From the NCBI RefSeq assembly GCF_021216675.1, contig NZ_CP086120.1, forward strand, positions 2,090,501 through 2,154,500: a DNA stretch of 64,000 bases. Direction: 5' to 3'. Shown one piece after another: positions 40,915 to 49,161 of this stretch. The notes beneath the pieces are model-generated. The model worked only from the letters and a program-made list of their open reading frames with translations, had not been told where the DNA came from and searched no databases. Every line of letters begins with the position of its first letter. Positions within the stretch are counted from its first letter, which is position 1. Source of the stretch: Streptomyces gobiensis (lineage in GTDB: Bacteria > Actinomycetota > Actinomycetes > Streptomycetales > Streptomycetaceae). Made by a program: the position numbers and the translations under genes.

Positions 40915-42039
40915 GTGACCGCTGGGACCAGTACGGCGATCTGGGGCCGGGTCGAGCAGCAGGACTTCCGCAGCCGGGTGCGCGGATGCCTGCTGGGTGG
41001 GGCGATCGGCGACGCGCTCGGGGCCGGTATCGAGTTCGACTCACTTGACGCCATCCGGGCGGCGCACGGCCCGGATGGCGTCACCGGCTATGTGCCCGCG
41101 TACGGGCGGCGGGGCGCGGTCACCGACGACACCCAGATGACCCTGTTCACCGTCGACGGCCTCATACGGGCTCATGTACGCCGCGACGCCGGGGCCTGGC
41201 ACCCGCCGACCGATGTGCACGCCGCCTACCGCCGCTGGGCCGCGACCCAGCGGGACTGGGGCCCGGACGAGCGTAAGAAGGACGACGGCTGGCTCGCCCG
41301 CGAGGAGTGGCTGTACGCCCAGCGGGCCCCCGGGAACGCCTGCGTCACCGGGCTCGCCGATGACCGTATGGGCACCCTGGACAAGCCCAAGAATCCCGGC
41401 TCCAAGGGCTGCGGCACCGTCATGCGGTCGGCGCCCTTCGGGCTGCTCGTGGGCTGGGAGCCCCAACTCGTCTTCCAGCTCGCGGTGGAGTGCGCGGCAC
41501 AGACCCACGGCCACCCGACGGGCTTTCTGGCCGCCGGTGCCTTCGCCGTCATCGTGCACGCGCTCGCCCGGGGCGACTCGCTGGACGCCGCCATCCAGCA
41601 GGCCCTCGCCCAGCTGATCACCCGCCCCGGGCACGAGGAGACCACCGACGCCCTCAAGCGGGCGCTCGGCGCGGTACGGCAGGGCCTGCCGACCGCCGAG
41701 CGGGTCGAGTCGCTGGGGCAGGGCTGGACCGCCGAAGAAGCCCTCGCGATGGGCGTCTACTGCGCCCTGGTCGCCGAGGACGTCCAGCACGGCCTGCTCC
41801 TCGCCGTCAACCACAGCGGCGACTCCGACTCCACCGGCTCCATCTGCGGCAACCTCCTCGGCACCCTGCACGGCGAGACCGCGCTGCCGCCCCGCTGGGT
41901 CGTCGAGCTGGAAGGCCGCGCCACGATCCTGGAGCTGGCCGACGACTTCGCCATGGAGATGACGCAGGGCCCCGCCCTGCACGACCCGGCCACCCCCGCG
42001 GGCTCCCCCGGCTGGCTGCGGCGCTACCCGAGAGCGTAG
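40915..42039 (+). CDS. ADP-ribosylglycohydrolase family protein
   Basis: A 374-residue DraG-like hydrolase that would remove ADP-ribose or related groups. The two metal-binding signatures are intact: VRGCLLGGAIGDALG with TDDTQMTL near residues 65-72, and the C-terminal NHSGDSDSTGSICGNLLG (GDSDST). These Asp/Thr/Ser residues chelate the dinuclear Mg site. GTG 40915 begins the normal N-terminus; GGAGG lies upstream. No DraT-like partner is next to it. Streptomyces has many paralogues, some with altered substrates. It is convergent with the HTH gene beyond a hairpin. Confidence 0.93.
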   Translation: MTAGTSTAIWGRVEQQDFRSRVRGCLLGGAIGDALGAGIEFDSLDAIRAAHGPDGVTGYVPAYGRRGAVTDDTQMTLFTVDGLIRAHVRRDAGAWHPPTDVHAAYRRWAATQRDWGPDERKKDDGWLAREEWLYAQRAPGNACVTGLADDRMGTLDKPKNPGSKGCGTVMRSAPFGLLVGWEPQLVFQLAVECAAQTHGHPTGFLAAGAFAVIVHALARGDSLDAAIQQALAQLITRPGHEETTDALKRALGAVRQGLPTAERVESLGQGWTAEEALAMGVYCALVAEDVQHGLLLAVNHSGDSDSTGSICGNLLGTLHGETALPPRWVVELEGRATILELADDFAMEMTQGPALHDPATPAGSPGWLRRYPRA

Positions 42040-42068
42040 CCGCTTCCGGTGCGTTGTGGGTCGGGGGC

Positions 42069-42093
42069 GGTCCGGGGTGGAACGTTCCGGACC
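42069..42093. terminator. Stem-loop between convergent genes
   Basis: GGTCCGG (42069-42075) pairs with CCGGACC (42087-42093), and the 10-bp palindrome GGAACGTTCC lies at 42079-42088 inside it. It is 30 bp after the ADP-ribosylglycohydrolase stop and upstream of the stop of the reverse HTH gene, so it may terminate both. Confidence 0.6.
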
Positions 42094-42200
42094 CATGATT
42101 TACGACCCGACACGCGGCAGCGTTGAGTGGGCCGGTGAGGTCTGTGTCGGCCCACAAATCACGGGCAAGCGTCCGGAACAACCCACCCCTCCCCACCCCC

Positions 42201-43085
42201 TCACGCAGACGCAGTCCGCGCCTGGCCGCGTGCGGCCTGAAAGGCAGCCCGTACCAGGGCCGGACCGGGATGCCCGGTCTCCGACGTCGGGTCCGGTTCC
42301 GGCGGCGCTACCCCGGCGCAGCGCCCGCAGATCCCCGACTCCTGCCCACGGGGCAAAGGGTCCCGGCATTCCCCGCACTCAGCAGGCGGCGGCACCGGAG
42401 GCACAGGCTTCGCGGGCAGCTTGGCCCGCAACCGGTACGCGGCAATCGCCCCCGGAGCATGCACTCGCCGGGGCAACCCGGCCGTCAGCGCATCCCGGAT
42501 CTCGGCCTTCCCAGCACCGCGTGCGAACCACTCCTCGGCCAGCGGCGCCAGCCGCACGGCCTCGGCCGCCCCCAGCCGCAACCGGGGCTCAACCGCCCCG
42601 ATACTGGCCAACACACGGGCAGCCCGCCCAAGTTCAGGCCCGGGCTCGGGCTCGGGAGGGTGGGGAGTGTTCTCCCGGGTGTTTACACCCTTGGGTGAGT
42701 CGCCGACAGCCCGATCCACTGGCTTACCGGCAGGCAGGATCCTGCCACCCGGCTGCCCTGCGAAAGCGGCGGCGATCTCCTCGTCACTCGTCAGCGCCAC
42801 ATTGGAGACCAGCACCCGGGTCTCCCACCGCCCCGTCTCGGGAGACTGCCACTGCCGGGTGTGAACGAACCCCTCATCCACCAGCTGCTGACGGGCCTTA
42901 CGGATCGCGATCCGCCCCTCCGGCATCTGCTCCCCGATACTCGTGAACGTCTCCCGCGACCCCTCCGGCAACGACAACGCCCACTGCAACATCCGCACAG
43001 CCGTACCGTTCAGCCTCGGATGACGGATGATCTCATTCGGAACTTGAGTAAAGAAGCGCGCAGGCGCGATAACATGCCGAAGCAT
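42201..43085 (-). CDS. Helix-turn-helix protein, replication-initiator-like
   Basis: A 294-residue protein whose first 110 residues form a winged-helix domain like that of actinomycete helix-turn-helix proteins related to replication initiators (FTQVPNEIIRHPRLNGTAV, LSLPEGSRETFTSIGEQM, IRKARQQLVDEGFVHTR). The middle is Pro/Glu-rich. The C-terminal part includes a four-cysteine zinc-ribbon-like element (CGECRDPLPRGQESGICGRC). ATG 43085 is in good context. These genes are common near XRE/DUF397 pairs and integrated plasmids in Streptomyces, but no integrase or transfer gene is seen here, so it may be a solitary regulator. DNA binding is inferred. Confidence 0.75.
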   Translation of the reverse strand: MLRHVIAPARFFTQVPNEIIRHPRLNGTAVRMLQWALSLPEGSRETFTSIGEQMPEGRIAIRKARQQLVDEGFVHTRQWQSPETGRWETRVLVSNVALTSDEEIAAAFAGQPGGRILPAGKPVDRAVGDSPKGVNTRENTPHPPEPEPGPELGRAARVLASIGAVEPRLRLGAAEAVRLAPLAEEWFARGAGKAEIRDALTAGLPRRVHAPGAIAAYRLRAKLPAKPVPPVPPPAECGECRDPLPRGQESGICGRCAGVAPPEPDPTSETGHPGPALVRAAFQAARGQARTASA

Positions 43086-43250
43086 CCCAGGGTCTCCTCT
43101 AGTCGACCTTGGCGGTGAAGGCCCTCTTCGATGTTGGCAGCACCGTTGAGGGCCGCTTCACTTCTGTGAGCGAAGCGTGATGACCCGCTCACTCTAATCA
43201 CATCACCGGCACCCCGGGCGAATCAGTCAAAACCGGTCAACTTCCGCCCA

Positions 43251-43439
43251 TTAATGGGCGGTTCGCTTGGCAATCTCGATGAACGCGGACCAAGCGTCGG
43301 CAGAAAACACCAGCGCCGGGCCGCGTGGGTTCTTGCTGTCCCGAACCGGGACGGTGCCAGCAAAGTTGTCGGCGACCTCGACGCAGTTGCCGCCCTGGGT
43401 GTTGCTGTAGCTGGACTTGCGCCATTGTGCGGTGGTCAT
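43251..43439 (-). CDS. DUF397 family small protein
   Basis: A 62-residue DUF397 protein (WRKSSYSNTQGGNCVEV, VPVRDSKNPRGPALVF, WSAFIEIAK). ATG 43439 overlaps the stop of the upstream XRE-DUF5753 gene by 4 bp (ATGA), so the two are translationally coupled. The longer in-frame start at 43493 would lie deep inside the regulator gene. It is the probable modulator or toxin-like partner of that regulator. Confidence 0.93.
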   Translation of the reverse strand: MTTAQWRKSSYSNTQGGNCVEVADNFAGTVPVRDSKNPRGPALVFSADAWSAFIEIAKRTAH

Positions 43440-44287
43440 GTCTGGTCGGGGGGTTCGCATGGCTTGCAGTCCTCCATTGCCGATCGGATCCACGCGGCAG
43501 TCTCCTTGGGAGAAAGGGCGTACGCCCTCAGCGCATCGTAGGCGTGCCTGCGCTCCCGCACCGAGTCAGCGTCTTCGTAGAGGCGGCCAGCGTCAATGCC
43601 CTCCTCGTAAGCCACCGTAGTGTCGTCCGGCAGCGTGTGGAGCGTGAGCGAGCCGCCTAGCAGGCGGTGCTCACCATGGTTGTTCGGCAGAAGCTGCATC
43701 TTGGTCGTTGCGGTGTCCACTACCGGGAGCAAAGAGGCCAGTTGTTCACGCATGACCTCCGGACCGCCAACCATGCGCCGGATGGTTACCTCTTCCAGGA
43801 TGGCCCACAGCCGAGGGGGGTCGTCGGACCGAAGCCGCTCCTGACGACTCATTCGTGCGGTCACCCGATCCTCAAGCTTCTCTTCCGAGGCATCGGGAGC
43901 ACCGGCCCGTAGCAGCGCACGGGCATACGCCTCAGTCTGGAGCAGGCCGGGGACGACGTGTCCCGCGTACTCCTCTACGACCCTGGCCTCTGCCTCAAAG
44001 TCCATGTGACGGCGGTACTGGTCGGGATGCACCTCTCGCTTGACAGGTCCATACAACCGTGCGAAGTGGCCATCCGTGCCGAACGCCGCGTCCAGCGACT
44101 CAGAGAAGCCCGGCGGAGGCATCATCTGGGCTGTCTCAATGCGGTGTAGCTGGCTCTTGCTGTACCGAACGATCCCGGAGAGCCGGTCCAGCGACATATC
44201 GGTGTTGGTGCGGTAGCGCCGCATCTCGGCGCCGTAGAAGTGCCGGATAGAGCGGTCCGGTGTCAGTTCGCGTGGTCTCGCCGCCAT
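43436..44287 (-). CDS. XRE regulator with DUF5753 (Scr1 family)
   Basis: A 283-residue regulator. The HTH at about residues 15-70 (YGAEMRRYRTNTDMSLDRL, VRYSKSQLHRIETAQMMPPP) is followed by the DUF5753 domain (EEYAGHVVPGLLQTEAYA, MSRQERL, MQLLPNNHGEHRLLGGS, VAYEEGIDAG). ATG 44287 has AAGGGGG eight bases upstream. It is coupled to the DUF397 gene and divergent from a small hypothetical gene at 44407, so the 120-bp gap may contain its operator. Compared with the 35063 regulator, the HTH is quite different, which implies separate targets. Confidence 0.93.
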   Translation of the reverse strand: MAARPRELTPDRSIRHFYGAEMRRYRTNTDMSLDRLSGIVRYSKSQLHRIETAQMMPPPGFSESLDAAFGTDGHFARLYGPVKREVHPDQYRRHMDFEAEARVVEEYAGHVVPGLLQTEAYARALLRAGAPDASEEKLEDRVTARMSRQERLRSDDPPRLWAILEEVTIRRMVGGPEVMREQLASLLPVVDTATTKMQLLPNNHGEHRLLGGSLTLHTLPDDTTVAYEEGIDAGRLYEDADSVRERRHAYDALRAYALSPKETAAWIRSAMEDCKPCEPPDQT

Positions 44288-44406
44288 GTGCAAGCCCCCT
44301 TGTTCCGAGCGGAGTCGTGGAACATCAGACCTCTATGAGTTTAGGCAGCGGAACGCAACTCTTGACGTACACACGGTAATTGCCGACCGGACGTACGGAG
44401 CACCCA

Positions 44407-44808
44407 ATGACGCCAGATCACCAAAACACAGCTGTACAAGAAACCCGAGCAGCCCGGGACAGCCTGGGCGATGTGCTGGAACTCATCGGCGTTTCCCGAT
44501 ACATCGCCCAGCTCCAGGAGTCGGAGCTGGGCACGCCGCTGGTCCGCTTCGAGCCCCTGGACCGCGCGGCGGTCCGGGTGATCGCCAGCACGCTCACCCA
44601 GGGATGCATGAACGGCGCTCCCCAGCTCGGGGTCGCCATGTGGAGTGAGGGGATGCGGTGCGTGGGCGAGGTCATCGGCCGCAACGGGGCCACCGTGCGG
44701 CTCCGGGCCCTGGCTGACGGCCGCGAGTGGCGCAGCGCGCCGGACGATCTCCGGATCGCCCGGGTCCAGGAAGTGCACGCCGCCCTGAAGGTCCACCCCA
44801 CGCAGTAA
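44407..44808 (+). CDS. Hypothetical protein, divergent from XRE/DUF397 pair
   Basis: A 133-residue soluble protein of unknown family. ATG 44407 has GGAG seven bases upstream. The first half is helical (RDSLGDVLELIGVSRYIAQ). The second half reads VIASTLTQGCMNGAPQLGV and CVGEVIGRNGATVRLRAL, ending in an EWRSAPDDLRIAR block with strand-like periodicity. It is divergent from the DUF5753 regulator and begins a run of three small forward genes (44407, 44872, 45158). It may be under that regulator's control, but no motif defines its function. Confidence 0.6.
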   Translation: MTPDHQNTAVQETRAARDSLGDVLELIGVSRYIAQLQESELGTPLVRFEPLDRAAVRVIASTLTQGCMNGAPQLGVAMWSEGMRCVGEVIGRNGATVRLRALADGREWRSAPDDLRIARVQEVHAALKVHPTQ

Positions 44809-44871
44809 GCGCCCCGGCGGGTGCTGAAGACACCCCCGGGACATGGTCAACCAGAGAGAGAGCCAGTCGAC

Positions 44872-45147
44872 ATGCGCAACCTTATCGCCCGGATCGCCGC
44901 AAGGATGCTTACTCCCCGAACCCCGGGGCGGCATGCCCGGATCTCCCCCGCGACGCCGGACGTGATCGTGCCCCCACGTCCGCAGCATCCGCCACGCGTT
45001 CCCAAGCACAGCGAGCCGTTGGACGGTGACGCGGCCGCGATGGTCCGCCCGTACGTCGTCGCGCACGAAAGCGCACAACGGCGGCGGGATCGCGGTTTGT
45101 TCATCGCCCCGGGGGGACTCGATGACGTAGTGACGATCACTTGTTGA
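44872..45147 (+). CDS. Small hypothetical basic protein
   Basis: A 91-residue protein starting MRNLIARIAARMLTPRTPG, with a central Pro/Arg-rich segment and a C-terminal LVxAHE-like region (PYVVAHESAQRRRDRGLFIA). ATG 44872 follows an AGAGAGAG purine run. I know similar small proteins in Streptomyces next to DUF397/XRE genes but no function. The amphipathic N-terminus might bind membrane or nucleic acid. It is followed 10 bp later by the 32-residue CxxC protein, so the two are probably one transcript. Confidence 0.6.
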   Translation: MRNLIARIAARMLTPRTPGRHARISPATPDVIVPPRPQHPPRVPKHSEPLDGDAAAMVRPYVVAHESAQRRRDRGLFIAPGGLDDVVTITC

Positions 45148-45157
45148 GGACTCAAGC

Positions 45158-45256
45158 ATGACTGCCGCGTGTGACCATCAGGAACTCGAACGGCAAGGGA
45201 AGGACAAGGTCTGCAGGGGGTGCGGACAGGTCATCTACAGCGGACAGCTGACCTGA
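45158..45256 (+). CDS. 32-residue zinc-ribbon-like mini-protein
   Basis: A very short gene: ATG 45158, TGA 45254-45256, with GAGGA eight bases upstream. The product has CDH near its start (Cys5, His7) and KVCRGCGQVIYSG (CxxC, Cys19 and Cys22), a half zinc-ribbon pattern that can bind one metal ion. It lies 10 bp after the preceding small gene. Coding is supported by the ribosome binding site and the metal motif, not by similarity I can run. Confidence 0.55.
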   Translation: MTAACDHQELERQGKDKVCRGCGQVIYSGQLT

Positions 45257-45456
45257 GCTGCCGTGGGTCGGCCGCCGTCCGCAGGCGGCGGCCACCGATG
45301 GATGGTTGAATCCCGGACAGAACAGTAGATCGAGGGCCCCTTAAGCTACTGACGCGTACCCACCGCGTAACGAATCCGCATCGGTATACCGTTCGGCCAC
45401 CCGGTCGCGCTTTACTGTGCGCCACAGCAACCACGTCACTGGGAGATGCGAGCGAG

Positions 45457-46038
45457 ATGGGCCGACACCGCCGACCAACCCGTGCCCACTACGCACGTGC
45501 CACGACGCTCAAGGCCGCTGCCGCCCTGAGCGTGGCGGGCAGCTTTGCCCTTGGCTTCCAGATGACGGCTGGCAGCAGCGACGAGGCCGCCCAGGCGCGT
45601 TCCGGGGCCGACTCGCAGCCGGACCAGCTGTCCGGCACCGAGCAAACCGCTGCGGACACGCCCAGCAGTCCGGGGCAGATCACCCCCACCGCCGCTGCGG
45701 AGCCGACGCTCCTGGAGGAGCGTACGGGCGACGACACCCGGACAAGCCGGGCCGAAGCGTACAGGCCGGGCACCAAATCCGCTCCCGATACCGCAGCGTC
45801 AGCTGCGCCCACCCGTGTAGCAAAACCGGCAACGTCGGACCCGGTGAAGTCCTCCTCGTCCGAGGAGACCACGCCGACCAAGGCGTCCACTTCTACGGAG
45901 CAGTCGAGCGAACCGCAGTCGGACGACAGCGAGGACGGCGGCCAGGACAAGGGACTGGTTGACGGTCTCGTCGACACCGTCGACAAGACCGTCGACGACG
46001 TGGCCGGTGGCCTGAGCGGCGGTCTGCTGGGCGGCTGA
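45457..46038 (+). CDS. Secreted low-complexity protein
   Basis: A 193-residue protein. An Arg-rich start and a hydrophobic segment (LKAAAALSVAGSFALGFQM) form a signal peptide or anchor. The rest is Ser/Thr/Glu/Asp-rich and presumably disordered, ending in a repeated DGLVDTVDKTVDD amphipathic segment and a glycine tail (GGLSGGLLGG). No family is recognised; composition suggests a cell-surface protein. It converges with a small secreted protein gene just 4 bp beyond its stop. Confidence 0.6.
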   Translation: MGRHRRPTRAHYARATTLKAAAALSVAGSFALGFQMTAGSSDEAAQARSGADSQPDQLSGTEQTAADTPSSPGQITPTAAAEPTLLEERTGDDTRTSRAEAYRPGTKSAPDTAASAAPTRVAKPATSDPVKSSSSEETTPTKASTSTEQSSEPQSDDSEDGGQDKGLVDGLVDTVDKTVDDVAGGLSGGLLGG

Positions 46039-46042
46039 CCGC

Positions 46043-46417
46043 TCAGGGGCCCCAGGTATGCGGGACCGGGGTGCACTGCACAGCGGCACCGGCGCCGAGC
46101 GAGTACCACTCGGTGATCTCGATGAGCTCGTTCGCCAGGGACGGCTTGCAGAGCATTGGCGCCACCGCGTCCTCTTCCTGCCGTAGCTCCTTCCAGGTCG
46201 TCTTCTCAGTAATCGGCGTGTGCGGCGCGCGGCAGCCGAAGTTGGTCATACCGTCGAACAGGGTGCCGCGCGTGCAGATCTTGATCTCTCCGCCGTCTTC
46301 GACGAATTCCGCCGGAGTGGGACCTTCGTTGGCGCTGGCGGCGGGAGCGGCGACGACCATCGCCCCTGCGGCGAGGACCGCTGATACACAAAGGGCGGGG
46401 AGACTGCGGAGACGCAT
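46043..46417 (-). CDS. Small secreted cysteine-containing protein
   Basis: A 124-residue exported protein. The signal peptide (RLRSLPALCVSAVLAAGAMV, cleavage after ASAN near 30) precedes an approximately 95-residue mature part with four cysteines (KICTRGTLFDGM, NFGCRAPHTP, PMLCKPSLANEL, VQCTPVPHTW), enough for two disulfides. No family is known to me. ATG 46417 has GAGGAAG upstream; the open frame extends much further but lacks a start signal. It may be a substrate of extracytoplasmic disulfide enzymes. About 226 bp of apparently non-coding DNA separate it from the LLM gene. Confidence 0.65.
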   Translation of the reverse strand: MRLRSLPALCVSAVLAAGAMVVAAPAASANEGPTPAEFVEDGGEIKICTRGTLFDGMTNFGCRAPHTPITEKTTWKELRQEEDAVAPMLCKPSLANELIEITEWYSLGAGAAVQCTPVPHTWGP

Positions 46418-46643
46418 GGTGTTCTTCTTCCTCTGGGGTCGCTGTCGTTGATGGATCGGACTACGTGCCCGTCCACGCAGACCGCCCAACGATCCGATGC
46501 TCTTTAAGACACGTCGTATGACAGACCTTCCATCCCTCATACGGGTGACACCCGCATCGTCGAGCTGCCCCCACCCGCCGGCCAGATCGTCGGAGTACTC
46601 CTCGGCTGCGATTCGGACGGCGTCAAGTGCCGTGCAGTCCGCG

Positions 46644-47453
46644 CTATAGGTACTGCGCGTATGAGTCCAACGCCCGCAGCACCTCGCCCTCCTCCGCCGA
46701 TGGAAGCTGCACCACGACCTCCTCGATGCCCAGCTCCCGAAAGTGCGCCAGCTTCCCCGCTGATGGGGCCACATAGGCCGGGACGACCTCCGCCCGCGGC
46801 GCCACTTCACGCAGCCGGGGGATCGATTCGCGCAGGCTGCGCCCGCCGACCGGCATCCAGCCGTCCGCGTACTCGGCGATATGGGAGAAGAGCCTGGGAC
46901 CTGCGGCGCCGCCGAGCAGGAGGCGGGGGCCGCGTGGGCGGGTTGGCTTGGGGTGGGCCTCGCTCGCCCGTACGGAGCCGAACTCACCCTTGTACGCGGT
47001 GGGTTCCTCCGCCCACAGCGCCCGCATCAGGGCCACCCGGTCACGTACGAGGTCTCGTCTGCGGGACCAGTCCACGCCGTGGTCGGCGGCCTCCTCCACG
47101 TTCCACCCGAAGCCGACGCCGAGCGTAAAGCGGCCGCCGGACATCCAGTCCAGCGTGGCGATCTGCTTGGCCAGCACGATGGGGTCATGCTGGGCGACCA
47201 GCGTGATCGCGGTGCCGAGGCCGATCCGCTCGGTCACCGCGGCCACCGCGCCCAGGGTGACGAAAGGATCCACGGTCCGGCCGTACTCGCGCGGCAGCGG
47301 ATCGCCCATCGGGGCGGGGGTCTCCCGGCTGATGGGGATGTGCGTGTGCTCGGGCAGGTACAGGCCGTGGAAGCCGCGCTGTTCCAGCTCCTGAGCCAGC
47401 CGTACGGGGTGGATGGACTCATCGGTGAGCATGACGGCCGTAGAGATACGCAT
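46644..47453 (-). CDS. LLM-class F420-dependent oxidoreductase
   Basis: A 269-residue luciferase-like TIM-barrel enzyme. RISTAVMLTDESIHP, the LYLPEHTHIP loop, DPFVTLGAVAAVTERIGLGT, LDWMSGGRFTLGVGFGWN and PRLLLGGAAGPRLF are typical of the TIGR03619-type F420 group. It should transfer hydride between F420 and an unknown substrate; the cofactor would depend on FbiC encoded at 28982-31609. ATG 47453 is the natural start. It diverges from the PHP hydrolase gene with about 100 bp between them. Confidence 0.9.
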   Translation of the reverse strand: MRISTAVMLTDESIHPVRLAQELEQRGFHGLYLPEHTHIPISRETPAPMGDPLPREYGRTVDPFVTLGAVAAVTERIGLGTAITLVAQHDPIVLAKQIATLDWMSGGRFTLGVGFGWNVEEAADHGVDWSRRRDLVRDRVALMRALWAEEPTAYKGEFGSVRASEAHPKPTRPRGPRLLLGGAAGPRLFSHIAEYADGWMPVGGRSLRESIPRLREVAPRAEVVPAYVAPSAGKLAHFRELGIEEVVVQLPSAEEGEVLRALDSYAQYL

Positions 47454-47552
47454 GCAGCGTTCCTTCCGTTCTCTTCGTTCCCTTTGTTGTCCTTCCCTGT
47501 TCTTACGTCAGGGTTCCGCTGCGTGTCTCGCAGCCGTACAACGGTGTCTTGT

Positions 47553-49010
47553 ATGGACAGACGCGATGTGCTCAAGCTGTCGGCGGTTGCGGGGGCGGCG
47601 AGCGCGCTTACGCTCAGTACTGTGAGCTTCGCCCACGCAGCGGTGAGGACGGTCCGTGGCACGCTGCCCACCGGCGCCCCGGACTTCGTCTATCTGCCCA
47701 TTGAGGTCCCGCGCGGGGTGCGCGAGATCGCGGTTTCGTACACCTACGACAAGCCCGAGGTCCCGCCGGGCACCCCGGGTAACGCCCTGGACATCGGCAT
47801 CTTCGACGAACGCGGCACGGAGCTGCCGGGACGCGGCTTCCGGGGGTGGTCGGGCGGCTTCCGTACGGAGTTCACAGTGAGCGCGGAACGGGCCACACCC
47901 GGGTATCTGGCGGGGCCCATACGGGCCGGGACGTGGCATGTGGTGCTGGGGCCGTACACAGTGGCGCCGCAAGGCATGACGTACGAGGTCACCATCACCC
48001 TCCGGTACGGCAAGCAGGGCCGGACCCCGAAGCCGGTTTACCCACCGGAGCGGGCTGAGGGACGCGGGCGGGCTTGGTACCGGGGGGACTGCCATCTGCA
48101 CACCGTCCACTCGGACGGCCAGCGTACGCCGGAGGAGGTCGCGGTCGCGGCCCGCGCGGCGGGGCTGGACTTCATCGCGACGACGGAGCACAACACAACA
48201 TCGGGGCACGCCGCGTGGGATGGCCTCTGGGGCGACGATCTCCTGATCCTCTGCGGCGAGGAGGTAACCACACGCAACGGCCACTATCTGGCGCTGGGCA
48301 CGGACCCGGGGGTGTTCGTGGACTGGCGGTACCGGGCCCGGGACGACGCGTACCGCCGCTATGTGCGGCGTATTCACCGAGGGGGCGGCCTGGTGGTGCC
48401 CGCGCACCCCAACTGCCCGTTCGTCGGCTGCCAGTGGAAGTTCGGGTACGAGGGCTCGGACGCGGTCGAGCTCTGGAACGGTCCATGGACGCCGGACGAT
48501 GAGCTGACCCTGGCCGCCTGGGACAACATGCTGGTCGAGGAGCCGGGGCGATGGCTGCCCGCGCTGGGCAACAGCGACGCGCACCGCGAACCACAAGTGG
48601 TCGGCCTGCCCCAGACAGTGGTCTACGCGGAGGACTTGACCCGTTCCGCCATCCTCGACGCGATCCGGGCGGGCCGCAGCTACCTCACCCAGTCCTCGGC
48701 CCTCTCCCTCACCCTCACCGCGTCGGACGAGCACGGCAACCACGCCACCATCGGCGACCGACTGCACACCCGCCGCCCGGACGCCAGGGTGACCGTCCGC
48801 CTGGAGGCCACCGGCGCCCCAGCCAACGCCACGGCCCGGCTCCTGACCGACCAGGGCCAACTCCGCTCCGGCCCGGCAAGCACCCCGCTGGAGTGGCAGA
48901 CAACCCCGTCGCTGGCAACGTACGTACGAGCCGAGATCCGCCACCCGGACGGCACTGGCGGCCTCCCGGGCGCAATGGCCGCGATGACGAACCCGGTCTG
49001 GCTCAGCTGA
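47553..49010 (+). CDS. Tat-exported CehA/McbA-type PHP-domain metallohydrolase
   Basis: A 485-residue protein with a twin-arginine signal (MDRRDVLKLSAVAGAASAL). Residues about 30-165 form a beta-sandwich. The PHP domain follows: RGDCHLHTVHSDGQRTPEE (HxH...D), FIATTEHNTTSGH, CGEEVTT, VVPAHPNCP, and NSDAHREPQVVGLPQ as the last metal ligands. Such enzymes hydrolyse phosphoesters, or carbamates as in CehA carbaryl hydrolase, so the substrate is not predictable. The upstream open frame antisense to the LLM gene was excluded. Export through Tat indicates folding with metal in the cytoplasm. Confidence 0.9.
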   Translation: MDRRDVLKLSAVAGAASALTLSTVSFAHAAVRTVRGTLPTGAPDFVYLPIEVPRGVREIAVSYTYDKPEVPPGTPGNALDIGIFDERGTELPGRGFRGWSGGFRTEFTVSAERATPGYLAGPIRAGTWHVVLGPYTVAPQGMTYEVTITLRYGKQGRTPKPVYPPERAEGRGRAWYRGDCHLHTVHSDGQRTPEEVAVAARAAGLDFIATTEHNTTSGHAAWDGLWGDDLLILCGEEVTTRNGHYLALGTDPGVFVDWRYRARDDAYRRYVRRIHRGGGLVVPAHPNCPFVGCQWKFGYEGSDAVELWNGPWTPDDELTLAAWDNMLVEEPGRWLPALGNSDAHREPQVVGLPQTVVYAEDLTRSAILDAIRAGRSYLTQSSALSLTLTASDEHGNHATIGDRLHTRRPDARVTVRLEATGAPANATARLLTDQGQLRSGPASTPLEWQTTPSLATYVRAEIRHPDGTGGLPGAMAAMTNPVWLS

Positions 49011-49161
49011 CCGGCAACCACCGGCGGCCGGGGTGTCGTTCACCGGGCTGAGCAGACCGGTCACTGAGGCCGAGGCGGGCTTCCCGTTGGGGCTGAGTAC
49101 ACAGAGCGGCCCCATGGGCACGAATATTGTGGGAGGTCTCGTCGATCTGGGGAGGTGGGAC

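Noticed and set aside
46418..46987. N-terminal extension of the small secreted protein reading frame
   Set aside because: The extension has no start signal, lies partly antisense within the LLM gene, and ATG 46417 opens a textbook signal peptide with a ribosome binding site.
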